The notes: generated by a model not told the origin, from the sequence alone. 18,497 nucleotides of DNA from JBOGCH01 sp051656645 (GCA_051656645.1 JBOGCH010000004.1:1-18497), one strand, 5' to 3'; counted from the stretch's first letter, positions 1-7,701 are shown. Made by a program: numbers and translations.

Positions 1-65
1 TTGTGAATGCGGTAAATTTAGTAGTAGATGGCGGAATGACTAAACGGATGTTTTATGTAGAGTAG
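1..65 (+). CDS. 3' end of a short-chain dehydrogenase (SDR) gene, cut by the window edge
   Basis: Only the last 20 codons are visible, in frame from base 3 and ending in TAG at 63-65. They read VNAVNLVVDGGMTKRMFYVE. The VVDGGMT-K-M ending is the usual C-terminus of classical NAD(P)-dependent SDR oxidoreductases, close to the nucleotide-binding fold. The substrate cannot be told from this tail. Two decayed copies of the same tail follow downstream, so this one is probably the end of the intact parental gene upstream of the window. The next gene starts 31 bases after the stop with no terminator between, so the two may be co-transcribed. Confidence 0.7.
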   Translation, partial: VNAVNLVVDGGMTKRMFYVE

Positions 66-96
66 AGATTAAAAAATTGAACTAAATGAATAAATT

Positions 97-978
97 ATGA
101 TTAGAACGATTATTACATTATGTTTTCTTTTACTTGTCAGTAATGTTGTTTTTGCGACAAGTGGTACTCCTCATGTTATCTTCTATAAAGGACAAAAGTG
201 GGATTTATTTTCATATGTTATAGAGAAAAATACAGAATTAGTAAAAGCTCTCAATGTGGTTATTGAAAGAAATAATGGAGTAAGAAGTACGGCAAATTAT
301 GAAGGATATCTTGCAACCTTTGAGGTAAAGGACAAAATGCTTTATTTAATTGATATAACCGTTGGAAATAGAATTACTGATAGTGATGGAAGGAGCAATT
401 ATATACGGAAAACAGCAGAAGGTTGGGAAGATGTGTTTGAAAAGTATAAAACAAAGGATGGGATCTTGGTAGACTGGGTTAAAGATTTTGAGATTAGACT
501 CGGACAAGGCGCAACAATTATTGATAGGTATCTTGGTTTTTGGATAAATAAAGAGCGAGAAGTTAAATTATTGTTTAAAGATGGGAAGCTGGTAAAAAGC
601 ACTCGTGCGAGGAACTTGTTGGTTCGAGGAGAGGATGACTTAATAACTGTACAGAAAGAGATACAAAAAAACATATTGATGGAGGTTATTCAGCTCCCGA
701 GTACGATACGAACAATAGGAATATCTGGCAAAGAAACGTTGACTAGACGAGGAAAAATTAAGAGGATGGAATTCCAAGTATGGTATTATCCCAAAAATAT
801 TATAACAGATATAGAGGATAAGGAAGTGAATAAACAAATAGAGAAGATTACAAGAGAGATAGAAAAAGTGTATAAATCCAAGAACTTTACATATACACGT
901 GTCAACGGTGAATATCGTTTCTTAGATTACCATTATAATTACTGGATATATAGGAATCTGAATTATATCAAACCATAA
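97..978 (+). CDS. secreted protein of unknown function, copy 1 of a tandem pair
   Basis: I do not recognise this 293-aa family. Residues 1-20 form a signal peptide (basic MIRT, hydrophobic core, cleavage likely after VFA), so the protein is probably exported and has no further membrane segment. The mature part is lysine- and glutamate-rich, with alternating strands (for example YLATFEVKDKMLYLIDITV near 71-89) and a helical charged stretch near 235-260, and ends in an aromatic-rich tail. It is about 83% identical to the gene at 1244-2125 by hand count. The N-terminal 60 and C-terminal ~70 residues are nearly the same and the middle is variable. It lies between the SDR gene end and a decayed SDR tail. 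A role in the envelope, as a binding partner or as an immunity-type protein is possible but unsupported. Confidence 0.75.
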   Translation: MIRTIITLCFLLLVSNVVFATSGTPHVIFYKGQKWDLFSYVIEKNTELVKALNVVIERNNGVRSTANYEGYLATFEVKDKMLYLIDITVGNRITDSDGRSNYIRKTAEGWEDVFEKYKTKDGILVDWVKDFEIRLGQGATIIDRYLGFWINKEREVKLLFKDGKLVKSTRARNLLVRGEDDLITVQKEIQKNILMEVIQLPSTIRTIGISGKETLTRRGKIKRMEFQVWYYPKNIITDIEDKEVNKQIEKITREIEKVYKSKNFTYTRVNGEYRFLDYHYNYWIYRNLNYIKP

Positions 979-989
979 AAGAGACTAAT

Positions 990-1213
990 ACGCCAATAAT
1001 GGTAAATCTCATAAGTCTGGGGAGACTCAAATACATTATTATGATAAATTGACGGAAGCTGACCATAAACAACATCCCTCAGGTAGAGTTGGTATTCCGC
1101 GCGATATTGTTAACGCTGCGCTATTTCTTGCCAATAAGGAGAATGATTTTGTGAATGCGGTAAATTTAGTAGTAGATGGCGGAATGACTAAACGGATGCT
1201 TTATGTAGATTAG
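990..1213 (+). pseudogene. decayed 3' fragment of the SDR gene, copy A
   Basis: From about 1034 to the TAG at 1211-1213 one frame reads as an SDR C-terminus: HYYDKLTEADHKQHPSGRVG near 1034-1093, then IPRDIVNAALFLANKENDF, then a tail almost identical to the SDR end at 1-65. There is no start codon and no Rossmann or catalytic Tyr-Lys part. Around 1002-1016 another frame reads VNLIS, resembling the VN-ISPGW motif of SDRs, which suggests a frame-disrupting deletion near 1017-1025; that part is tentative. It sits between the two copies of the 293-aa gene and forms part of the ~1.15 kb repeated unit. Confidence 0.75.
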
Positions 1214-1243
1214 AGATTAAAAATTGAACTAAATGAATAAATT

Positions 1244-2125
1244 ATGATTAGAACGATTATTACATTATGTTTTCTTTTACTTGTCAATAATGTTGTTTTT
1301 GCGACAAGTGGTATCCCTCATGTTATCTTCTATAAAGGACAAAAGTGGGATTTATTTTCATATGTTATAGAGAAAAATACTGAATTAGTTAAAGCTCTCA
1401 ATGTGGTTATTGAAAGAAATAATGGAGTAAAAAGTATGGCAAATTATCTCGGATATGTTGCAACCTTTGAGGTAAAGGACAAAATGCTTTATTTACTTGA
1501 TATAATTGTTGAAAAGAAAGTGACTGATAATAAAGGGAAAAACGATTATGTATGGGAAACTGCAGTAGGTTGGGAAGATGTGTTTGAAAAGTATAAAACA
1601 AAGGATGGGATTTTGGTAGACTGGGTTAAAGATTTTGAGATTAGACTTGGCCAAGGTGCAACAGTTCGGGATTTGCACCTTGGTTATGGGATAGATAAAG
1701 AGCGAGAGGTTAAATTATTGTTTAAAGATGGGAAGCTGGTAAAAACCACTCGTGTGAGGAACCTTTTGGTGCGAGGAGAAGATGACTTACGAACTGTATA
1801 CAGAGAGATACAGAATAAATTATCTATGGAGGTCATTCAGCTTCCAAGTACACTAGAAAAGATAACAATATTTAGCAAAGAGACCTTGAATAGACGAGGA
1901 AAAGTGAAGAGGATGGAATTCCAAGTATGGTATTATCCCCAAAATATTATAACAGATATAGAGGATAAGGAAGTGAATAAACAAATAGAGAAGATTACAA
2001 GAGAGATAGAAAAAGTGTATAAATCCAAGAACTTTACATATACACGTGTCAACGGTGAATATCGTTTCTTAGATTACTATTATAATTACTGGAGATATAG
2101 GAATCCGAATTATATCAAACCATAA
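1244..2125 (+). CDS. secreted protein of unknown function, copy 2 of a tandem pair
   Basis: This is a 293-aa paralogue of the gene at 97-978, with the same length, the same signal peptide (cleavage likely after VFA, residue 20) and no gaps in the alignment. By hand I count about 49 amino-acid differences. They cluster at residues 63-108, 141-151 and 168-217, while blocks such as GWEDVFEKYKTKDG (near 109-122) and the last 70 residues are almost unchanged. In the variable stretches most base changes alter the amino acid. The start is preceded by the same AT-rich leader as copy 1 and lies 30 bases after the stop of SDR remnant A. No family or function is recognised. Confidence 0.75.
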   Translation: MIRTIITLCFLLLVNNVVFATSGIPHVIFYKGQKWDLFSYVIEKNTELVKALNVVIERNNGVKSMANYLGYVATFEVKDKMLYLLDIIVEKKVTDNKGKNDYVWETAVGWEDVFEKYKTKDGILVDWVKDFEIRLGQGATVRDLHLGYGIDKEREVKLLFKDGKLVKTTRVRNLLVRGEDDLRTVYREIQNKLSMEVIQLPSTLEKITIFSKETLNRRGKVKRMEFQVWYYPQNIITDIEDKEVNKQIEKITREIEKVYKSKNFTYTRVNGEYRFLDYYYNYWRYRNPNYIKP

Positions 2126-2136
2126 AAGAGACTAAT

Positions 2137-2363
2137 ACGCCAAAAATGGTAAATCTCATAAGTCTGGGGAGACTCAAATACATTATTATGATAAATTGAC
2201 GGAAGCCGACCATAAACAACATCCCTCAGGTAGAGTTGGTATTCCGCGCGATATTGTTAACGCTGCGCTCTTTTTTTTGCCAATAAGGAAAATAGCATTT
2301 GTGAATGCGGTAAATTTAGTAGTAGACGGCGGAATGACTAAACGGATGTTTTATGTAGAGTAA
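2137..2363 (+). pseudogene. decayed 3' fragment of the SDR gene, copy B
   Basis: A second near-identical SDR tail follows the second 293-aa gene and ends in TAA at 2361-2363. Relative to copy A it has a lengthened T-run (eight T at 2271-2278) and a small insertion near 2293. Together these add three bases, so the reading frame is lost locally and regained before the VNAVNLVVDGGMTKRM tail. Its final codons (FYVE) match the tail at the window start better than copy A (LYVD) does. Sequence after 2363 is unique, so the repeated block ends here. Confidence 0.75.
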
Positions 2364-2490
2364 TTGATAACATTCCACACTCATTGAGTACAATCCATAT
2401 TGATACCCTGTTAATGTCCTTAATTTCCGTGAGGAAATAGCATTATACCACAACAATGAATATTTATAATTGGGTAATAAGCGCTCTTCC

Positions 2491-2608
2491 CCCTGTTAAG
2501 TGTTTCGACTAGGTTACGGCAAGGTTACGACTAGGTATCGACTACTATTGGGATGTCATAGTAGTCGATACCTAGTCGAAACCTAGTCGTAACCCTGTAG
2601 AAAACCCC
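2491..2608. repeat. palindromic element of 11-bp repeats, copy 1 (degenerate)
   Basis: The left arm (2501-2547) is four 11-base units, TGTTTCGACTA, GGTTACGGCAA, GGTTACGACTA and GGTATCGACTA, plus CTA. After an 11-base loop (2548-2558, TTGGGATGTCA) the right arm (2559-2605) carries the units in inverse order and orientation. About 39 of 47 positions pair, with the inner units perfect and the outer ones decayed. CCCTGTTAAG at 2491-2500 also precedes copy 2. The element could form a cruciform or a long RNA hairpin. It has no T-run, so it is not a standard terminator. No transposase is nearby. Confidence 0.85.
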
Positions 2609-2670
2609 AGGAGGGGTATGCTTTGCTTAATTGTGGATTGCAGTGGATGTCTGAATTATAGTCAGTGTAA

Positions 2671-2689
2671 ATATGTCATATTGACATAT
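2671..2689. promoter_or_regulatory. perfect 8-bp inverted repeat upstream of htpG, possible operator
   Basis: ATATGTCA (2671-2678), a 3-base spacer, then TGACATAT (2682-2689), about 80 bases before the htpG start. The size and symmetry suit a dimeric regulator site. No known heat-shock operator such as CIRCE is matched, so the role is a guess. Confidence 0.3.
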
Positions 2690-2768
2690 ATTACCGGATG
2701 GCATAACTATTGTAATTTTTTTCGTATAAAGAAATTGTAATTATAAAAACATAAAAACGAAAGATATT

Positions 2769-4820
2769 ATGGCAAGTGGAAAAATTGGAGTATCGACCAA
2801 GGATCTGTTTCCTATCATTAAGAAATTTTTGTATTCAGATCACGACATCTTTTTAAGAGAAATTGTATCGAACGCTGTAGATGCATCGCAGAAGTTAAAA
2901 GTATTAGCTTCATCGGGCGAGTTTAAAGGAGATGCTAGTGGTGTAAAGGTTTATGTAAAAGCCGATAAAGAGGCGGGAACATTAACGGTATCAGACAATG
3001 GTATCGGTATGACACAGGAAGAGGTTGAGAAGTATATTAACCAAATTGCATTCTCTGGAGCGGAGGAGTTTTTAGAAAAGCATAAGGATGATGCAGCTAC
3101 TATTATTGGACATTTTGGTTTAGGTTTCTACTCATCGTTCATGGTAAGTGACAAGGTGGAAATTGTAACAAAATCATACAAAGATGGTGCAAAGGCTGTA
3201 AAATGGAGTTGTGAGGGCGAAACCGAATATACGATTGAAGAGGCCGAAAAAGCAGAACGCGGTACAGATGTAATAATGTACATCAACGAAAATGAGAAGG
3301 ATTTCTTGGATGAGGCGAAGATTGTTGCCTTGTTAAACAAATACTGCAAATTCCTACCTGTTGAGATTGTTGCCGGTAAGAAAAAAGAATGGAAAGACGG
3401 TAAAGAGGTGGAAACGGATGAGGATAATGTTATTAATGACACAAACCCGGCATGGACACGTAAACCTTCTGAACTTAAGGCAGAGGACTATGATAAGTTT
3501 TACAAGGAACTTTATCCAATGAGTCAACCGCCATTGTTCCATATTCATTTAAATGTGGACTATCCGTTTACATTGACGGGGATATTGTATTTCCCTAAGA
3601 TTGATAATAAATTCGAAATACAGAAAAACAAAATCCAGTTGTACTGTAATCAGGTATATGTTACGGACTCAGTAGAAGGGATTGTACCAGAGTATTTGAC
3701 ATTATTACATGGTGTTATTGACTCGCCGGATATTCCGTTAAATGTTTCTCGTTCATACCTACAAAGTGATCGTAATGTGAAGAAGATATCAAACCACATT
3801 ACTAAAAAGGTTGCTGATAGTTTAGCCGATATCTTTAAAAACGATAGAGAGGATTATGAAAAGAAATGGGACGACTTGAAAGTTTTCATAGAGTATGGAA
3901 TGCTTACCGATGAAAAATTTGCAGAGCGTGCTAAGAGTATATTACTTGTTAAGAATACCGAGGATAAATACTTTACTTTAGAGGAGTATGAGAATTTGGT
4001 AAAAGCTAACCAAACAGATAAAGAGAATAATGTTATTTGTTTGTATGCAACGGACAAGGCAGAGCAATATACATACATTGAGAATGCTAAGAAAAAGGGC
4101 TATGATGTATTGTTGATGGATGGCCAGTTGGATAATCACATTATTGGATACCTTGAGCAAAAAACACCAACAACTAAGTTTATGCGTGTTGATGCGGATG
4201 TGGTTGACAAACTAATCCAAAAGGATGAGGTGAAAGCAACGCATTTGTCAGAGCGTGAGCAAGATGAGTTACGTACTATTTTCTCTAGTCAGTTGCCAAC
4301 GGAAGGTGCTACCTACACAGTTGCTTTTGAGGCAATGGGAGAGGAGAGTGAGCCGGTTGTGGTTACCCGTTCGGAATTTATGCGACGCATGAAGGAGATG
4401 GCTGCCATGAATCCGGGTATGGGCTTTTACGGTGCTATGGGCGATTACTACCAACTTGTGGTAAATAGTGATCATCCAATTGTGAAACGTATTGTCGATG
4501 AGGAGCAAAAAGATTTAGGTACGAAACTAGAGCCTATTGTATTTGAAATTGGCGAAGAGGAGAAAAAACGTACTGAAATAAATACGTTAAATCAAGGTAA
4601 GAAGGAAGAGGAAATTCCATCAGTGGATTCTGAGCGTTTAGCCGAGATTAATACTAATTTAGAGAAACTTGAATTAGATAAGAAAAATATTCTTGACACA
4701 TACGGAAAAGAGAATAGATTAGTGGGGCAGTTAATAGATTTAGCTTTACTTGCTAATGGCCTTTTAAAGGGCGAAGCGTTAAACAAATTCGTGAAACGCA
4801 GTGTCGATATGATAAAATAA
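2769..4820 (+). CDS. htpG: molecular chaperone HtpG (bacterial Hsp90)
   Basis: HtpG is a cytosolic, homodimeric, ATP-driven chaperone that helps client proteins fold, especially under stress. The 683-aa product has the N-terminal GHKL ATPase domain, with SNAVDAS at 34-40 holding the Mg-ATP Asn, DNGIG at 76-80 and GHFGLGFYSS at 114-123. The middle domain follows, with the conserved DSPDIPLNVSRSYLQ-SDRN block carrying the catalytic-loop Arg, and then a C-terminal dimerisation domain. Length fits the Bacteroidetes version (about 680 aa). The start codon lies in an A-rich leader directly before the expected MASGKIGVSTK sequence. It appears to be monocistronic: a strong terminator follows at 4841-4877 and no gene precedes it closely. 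Confidence 0.97.
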   Translation: MASGKIGVSTKDLFPIIKKFLYSDHDIFLREIVSNAVDASQKLKVLASSGEFKGDASGVKVYVKADKEAGTLTVSDNGIGMTQEEVEKYINQIAFSGAEEFLEKHKDDAATIIGHFGLGFYSSFMVSDKVEIVTKSYKDGAKAVKWSCEGETEYTIEEAEKAERGTDVIMYINENEKDFLDEAKIVALLNKYCKFLPVEIVAGKKKEWKDGKEVETDEDNVINDTNPAWTRKPSELKAEDYDKFYKELYPMSQPPLFHIHLNVDYPFTLTGILYFPKIDNKFEIQKNKIQLYCNQVYVTDSVEGIVPEYLTLLHGVIDSPDIPLNVSRSYLQSDRNVKKISNHITKKVADSLADIFKNDREDYEKKWDDLKVFIEYGMLTDEKFAERAKSILLVKNTEDKYFTLEEYENLVKANQTDKENNVICLYATDKAEQYTYIENAKKKGYDVLLMDGQLDNHIIGYLEQKTPTTKFMRVDADVVDKLIQKDEVKATHLSEREQDELRTIFSSQLPTEGATYTVAFEAMGEESEPVVVTRSEFMRRMKEMAAMNPGMGFYGAMGDYYQLVVNSDHPIVKRIVDEEQKDLGTKLEPIVFEIGEEEKKRTEINTLNQGKKEEEIPSVDSERLAEINTNLEKLELDKKNILDTYGKENRLVGQLIDLALLANGLLKGEALNKFVKRSVDMIK

Positions 4821-4840
4821 TTTAGATTATAATGTCGGTC

Positions 4841-4877
4841 AAAGAGGAAGGATTTAGAGTCCTTCCTCTTTTTTTTA
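4841..4877 (+). terminator. intrinsic terminator of htpG
   Basis: AGAGGAAGGA (4843-4852) pairs with TCCTTCCTCT (4860-4869) around a 7-base loop and runs into a T-tract (4869-4876). It lies 22 bases past the htpG stop. Confidence 0.9.
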
Positions 4878-4918
4878 TATTGTTTAATAGAATTCTTAAT
4901 TAATTATTTTATAAAGTA

Positions 4919-4948
4919 TTTCATAAATCAAATTATTTTCTATTTTTG
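4919..4948 (+). promoter_or_regulatory. promoter of the WxcM-like cupin gene
   Basis: TATTTTTG at 4941-4948 fits the Bacteroidetes -7 box TAnnTTTG. TTTC at 4919-4922, 18 bases upstream, is a near match to the -33 TTTG. Transcription would start near 4955, giving a leader of about 37 bases. Confidence 0.6.
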
Positions 4949-4991
4949 CTCTGTATTTGCAGAAAAGAGTAATTATAGTAAAGAATAAAAT

Positions 4992-5429
4992 ATGTCTGAG
5001 ATTAAGGTAATTCCCGGAGAAGTGTTTAATGATCATCGAGGTATGATTACTTCATTAAATACCTTCGATTTTGAAGGTGTGGAGCGCTTTTATTTTATCC
5101 ATCATCCGGATAAGAAAGTGGTACGTGGATGGCATGGCCATCAGTTTGAGAAAAAATGGTTTTATTGCGTTAAAGGATCGTTTCAAATTGCAATTGTTGA
5201 ACCGGACAATTGGGATGAACCATCGCACGATTTGGAGCCCGAAATGTTTGCTTTAACCGAAGAGGATAGTAAAATAGTGTGTGTGCCTGCGGGACGTGCC
5301 AATTGTATAAAGGCTACGACAGATGGATCGGTACTATTGGTATACTCTGGTAAGAAAATGCCGGAGGCTTTGGACGATTCTTGGCGTTATGACAACACTA
5401 TGTGGGTAGATTGGTCGCAATATGAATAA
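4992..5429 (+). CDS. WxcM/FdtA-like cupin, probable sugar 3,4-ketoisomerase family
   Basis: This is a 145-aa single-domain cupin of the WxcM C-terminal/FdtA type. Members of the family isomerise dTDP-keto-sugars between the 3- and 4-keto forms in the synthesis of unusual deoxysugars for surface polysaccharides. Visible family marks are an N-terminal DHRG (14-17), RFYFI (32-36), RGWHGH (45-50), where FdtA-type enzymes carry an RG-HAH motif with the active-site His, KKWFYCVKGSFQI (54-66) and a proline-glycine turn VPAGRANCIKA before the last strands. It has its own promoter and a bidirectional terminator and no other nucleotide-sugar genes beside it, so its exact substrate cannot be inferred. 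Confidence 0.85.
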   Translation: MSEIKVIPGEVFNDHRGMITSLNTFDFEGVERFYFIHHPDKKVVRGWHGHQFEKKWFYCVKGSFQIAIVEPDNWDEPSHDLEPEMFALTEEDSKIVCVPAGRANCIKATTDGSVLLVYSGKKMPEALDDSWRYDNTMWVDWSQYE

Positions 5430-5432
5430 AAT

Positions 5433-5466
5433 AAAAAAGGTTCCGCAGTGAGCGGAACCTTTTTTA
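5433..5466. terminator. bidirectional terminator between the cupin gene and the mutase gene
   Basis: AAAAAAGGTTCCGC (5433-5446) and GCGGAACCTTTTTT (5452-5465) form a perfect 14-bp stem with a 5-base loop and T-runs in both directions, serving both convergent genes. Confidence 0.93.
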
Positions 5467-5468
5467 TT

Positions 5469-7214
5469 TTATAGGTTAAGAGCTTTAATTAAAGCGTCTA
5501 TTTTTATGTTAGCTTCGTCTTGTGCTTTTTTATAATCGGCAGCTGTTGCCATATTAGCACGAGCTTCAAAATAGAATTTTATTTTAGGCTCTGTTCCGGA
5601 AGGACGTACAGAGATCTTTGATCCATCCTCTAAATAGAATTGTAATACATCGCTAGTTGTTGGGAAAGTATCCATTTGTGTTGTAGCACCTGTTACCAAG
5701 TTTGTTTCGGTAAGTGTGCTATAGTCTTTTTTAGTTACTACTTTAATTCCCGCAAGTTCAACAGGCGTGTTGTGACGTAGAGAGTTCATCATGTTTGCAA
5801 TTTCTTGCGCTCCGTCTAGTCCCTCTTTTACAATGTAAATCATACGCTCTTGTGAGAAACCGTATTCTGCGTAGATGTCTTTTAAATAGCCGTAAATGGT
5901 TTGTCCATGGTCTTTAACCCAGGCAGCAATCTCTGCCATTAACGAAGCGGATGATACAGCATCTTTATCACGAGTGAATGATCCCGGCATAAATCCGTAT
6001 GACTCTTCACCTGCTCCAATATAACCATCTGCACCATTTTTACGAATCATGTCGGCAATCCATTTAAAACCGGTGTATACATCGTAACAAGCCACGTTGT
6101 TGGCTTTTGCAATATCACCAATCAACTCGGACGTTACAATTGTTTTTACTGTATACTCATTGCCTTTCATTAAGCCAAGCTCTTCACGGCGTTTAATGAT
6201 GTAGTCAGTAAAGATGATGTTGGTTTGGTTTCCGTTTAATAAAGTCCATTCGTCCTTATCGTTCTTAACGGCTACACCGATACGGTCTCCATCAGGGTCG
6301 CACGCCATGATTAAATCGGCGTTAACTTCTTTTGCTTTTGCAATGGCAAGTGCAAAGGCTGCCGGCTCTTCTGGATTGGCGCTGGCAACAGTTGGGAAAT
6401 TACCATCCGTAATCATTTGTTCTGGAACAGTAATTACATTTGTAAATCCCCAGTTGTGTAGAGAATCGGGAACCATTTTGTATGTAGTTCCATGAAGAGG
6501 TGTAAATACAATTTTTAAATCGTGCTGACGCGCTATAACTTGCGGTGCAAGACTTACTGTTTTTACAGTTTCAAGATATATTTTATCAAATTCTTCTCCA
6601 AGCACTTTTATTAAGGCCGGATTAGCAGTAAACTTAATGTCTTCGGCTTTCACTGTTTTTACCTCATTAATCACGTTTTTATCGTGTGGAGGTACAAGTT
6701 GAGAACCATCATTCCAATATGCTTTATACCCGTTATATTCCTTTGGGTTGTGTGATGCAGTGATAATAACACCACCTGTACAACCTAAATGACGGATAGC
6801 GAATGACATCTCTGGAGTGGGACGTAGTGACTCAAAAATGTAAGCTGTAATTCCATTTGCTGAAAAGATGGCAGCTACTGTATCTGCAAATAACTTAGAG
6901 TTATTACGGCAATCGTAACCAATGCAAACAGATTTCTCTGTACTGTCTTTACATACTTCGTTAATATAGTTAGCAAAACCTTGTGTTGCCGCGCCGACAG
7001 TGTAGATGTTCATTCTATTTGTTCCAACACCCATAATGCCGCGTAAACCACCGGTTCCAAATTCAAGGTCGTTATAAAAAGCGTTTACTAAACCTTTGGT
7101 ATCCGAGTCGCTTAGTAGTTTCTCAACTTCAGAGCGTGTTTGCTCGTCATAAGCGGGAGTCAGCCATTGTTCTGCTTTACTTTTAGCAGTGGAGAGTACT
7201 TTATCCTGTTCCAT
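5469..7214 (-). CDS. phosphoglucomutase/phosphomannomutase (alpha-D-phosphohexomutase)
   Basis: This cytosolic enzyme interconverts hexose 1- and 6-phosphates, feeding glycolysis, glycogen and nucleotide-sugar synthesis. The 581-aa product has all four superfamily motifs: the phosphoserine loop ITASHNPKEYNGYKAY with the catalytic Ser at 154, the Mg-binding loop DPDGDR (306-311), the sugar-binding GEESYGF (402-408) and the phosphate-binding RPSGTEPKIKF (from 537). The longer length and the EFGTGGLRG start near 51 place it with the PGM2/PgcA-like bacterial group rather than the ~450-aa ManB/GlmM group; substrate preference is not decided by sequence. It has its own promoter (7250-7257) and is separated from rplS by a terminator. 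Confidence 0.95.
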   Translation of the reverse strand: MEQDKVLSTAKSKAEQWLTPAYDEQTRSEVEKLLSDSDTKGLVNAFYNDLEFGTGGLRGIMGVGTNRMNIYTVGAATQGFANYINEVCKDSTEKSVCIGYDCRNNSKLFADTVAAIFSANGITAYIFESLRPTPEMSFAIRHLGCTGGVIITASHNPKEYNGYKAYWNDGSQLVPPHDKNVINEVKTVKAEDIKFTANPALIKVLGEEFDKIYLETVKTVSLAPQVIARQHDLKIVFTPLHGTTYKMVPDSLHNWGFTNVITVPEQMITDGNFPTVASANPEEPAAFALAIAKAKEVNADLIMACDPDGDRIGVAVKNDKDEWTLLNGNQTNIIFTDYIIKRREELGLMKGNEYTVKTIVTSELIGDIAKANNVACYDVYTGFKWIADMIRKNGADGYIGAGEESYGFMPGSFTRDKDAVSSASLMAEIAAWVKDHGQTIYGYLKDIYAEYGFSQERMIYIVKEGLDGAQEIANMMNSLRHNTPVELAGIKVVTKKDYSTLTETNLVTGATTQMDTFPTTSDVLQFYLEDGSKISVRPSGTEPKIKFYFEARANMATAADYKKAQDEANIKIDALIKALNL

Positions 7215-7249
7215 GGTAATATATTGATTTGTTTATGTGTTTACTTTCG

Positions 7250-7257
7250 CAAAAGTA
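7250..7257 (-). promoter_or_regulatory. -7 box of the phosphohexomutase gene
   Basis: On the minus strand these bases read TACTTTTG, an exact TAnnTTTG, about 36 bases before the start codon. No good TTTG -33 box is seen at the usual spacing. Confidence 0.55.
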
Positions 7258-7284
7258 TAAAATTAACGGGATAGTTGAATAGCT

Positions 7285-7325
7285 AAAAATAAAAAAGAGG
7301 CTATCCAATGTGGATAACCTCTTTG
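7285..7325 (-). terminator. intrinsic terminator of rplS
   Basis: On the minus strand GAGGTTATCC pairs with GGATAGCCTC (one G-U pair, 5-base loop), followed by a T-rich run, 23 bases past the rplS stop. Confidence 0.88.
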
Positions 7326-7347
7326 TAAATCTTCGTCCAAGAATAGA

Positions 7348-7701
7348 TTACGATCTTTTTTCTTTAATCTTAGCTTTTTTACCAGTAAGATCGCGGAAAT
7401 AGTAGATACGAGATCTTCTAACTTTTCCTCTTTTATTCACTTCAATCTTAGCGATGAAAGGTGAGTTGATAGGAATAATTCTTTCAACACCTACGTTACC
7501 AGACATTTTACGGATAGTGAAAGTTTTTGTAACACCTGTTCCTTTAATTTGGATAACTACACCACGGAAAACTTGGACACGCTCCTTGTTTCCTTCAACG
7601 ATACGGTAATGTACGCTGATAGTGTCTCCTGTGTTGAACGCTGTCTGCTCTCCTGCAACCTCAGCTGCAAATGCTTGTTCTGCGATTTTAATTAAATCCA
7701 T
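7348..7701 (-). CDS. rplS: 50S ribosomal protein L19 (bL19)
   Basis: L19 sits at the 30S-50S interface of the ribosome. The 117-aa product has the full family pattern: TGDTISVHYRIVEGNKERVQVFRGVVI near 25-51, FTIRKMSGNVGVERIIPINSP near 61-81, and KRGKVRRSRIYYFRDLTGKKAKIKE at the C-terminus. Length is normal (about 115 aa). Unlike the rpsP-rimM-trmD-rplS arrangement of many bacteria it is transcribed alone here, from its own promoter at 7790-7797 through a structured leader, and ends at a terminator. Confidence 0.97.
   Translation of the reverse strand: MDLIKIAEQAFAAEVAGEQTAFNTGDTISVHYRIVEGNKERVQVFRGVVIQIKGTGVTKTFTIRKMSGNVGVERIIPINSPFIAKIEVNKRGKVRRSRIYYFRDLTGKKAKIKEKRS

Larger units (their letters stand above)
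1..2363 (+). repeat. tandem direct repeat, unit about 1.15 kb (SDR tail + secreted-protein gene)
   Basis: Bases 1-1148 and 1149-2298 are two head-to-tail copies of one unit, followed by a partial third copy (2299-2363). The period is 1147-1150 bases. Each unit holds the SDR 3' end, an AT-rich leader and the 293-aa gene. The non-coding SDR-derived parts and the ends of the coding part are nearly identical, so they could serve as sites for homologous recombination that expands or contracts the array. Confidence 0.85.
2364..2768. other. intergenic region between SDR remnant B and htpG
   Basis: No gene is visible here. The stretch holds a small hairpin (ATTTCC at 2423-2428 with GGAAAT at 2433-2438, no T-run), the large 11-bp-repeat palindrome at 2491-2608, and an inverted repeat at 2671-2689. 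An htpG promoter is expected in the last 150 bases, but I do not see a clean TAnnTTTG box there. Confidence 0.6.

Noticed and set aside
2491..2608. CRISPR-like array or a terminator
   Set aside because: The 11-base units are contiguous with no spacers and inverted around a centre, and there is no T-run after the hairpin.
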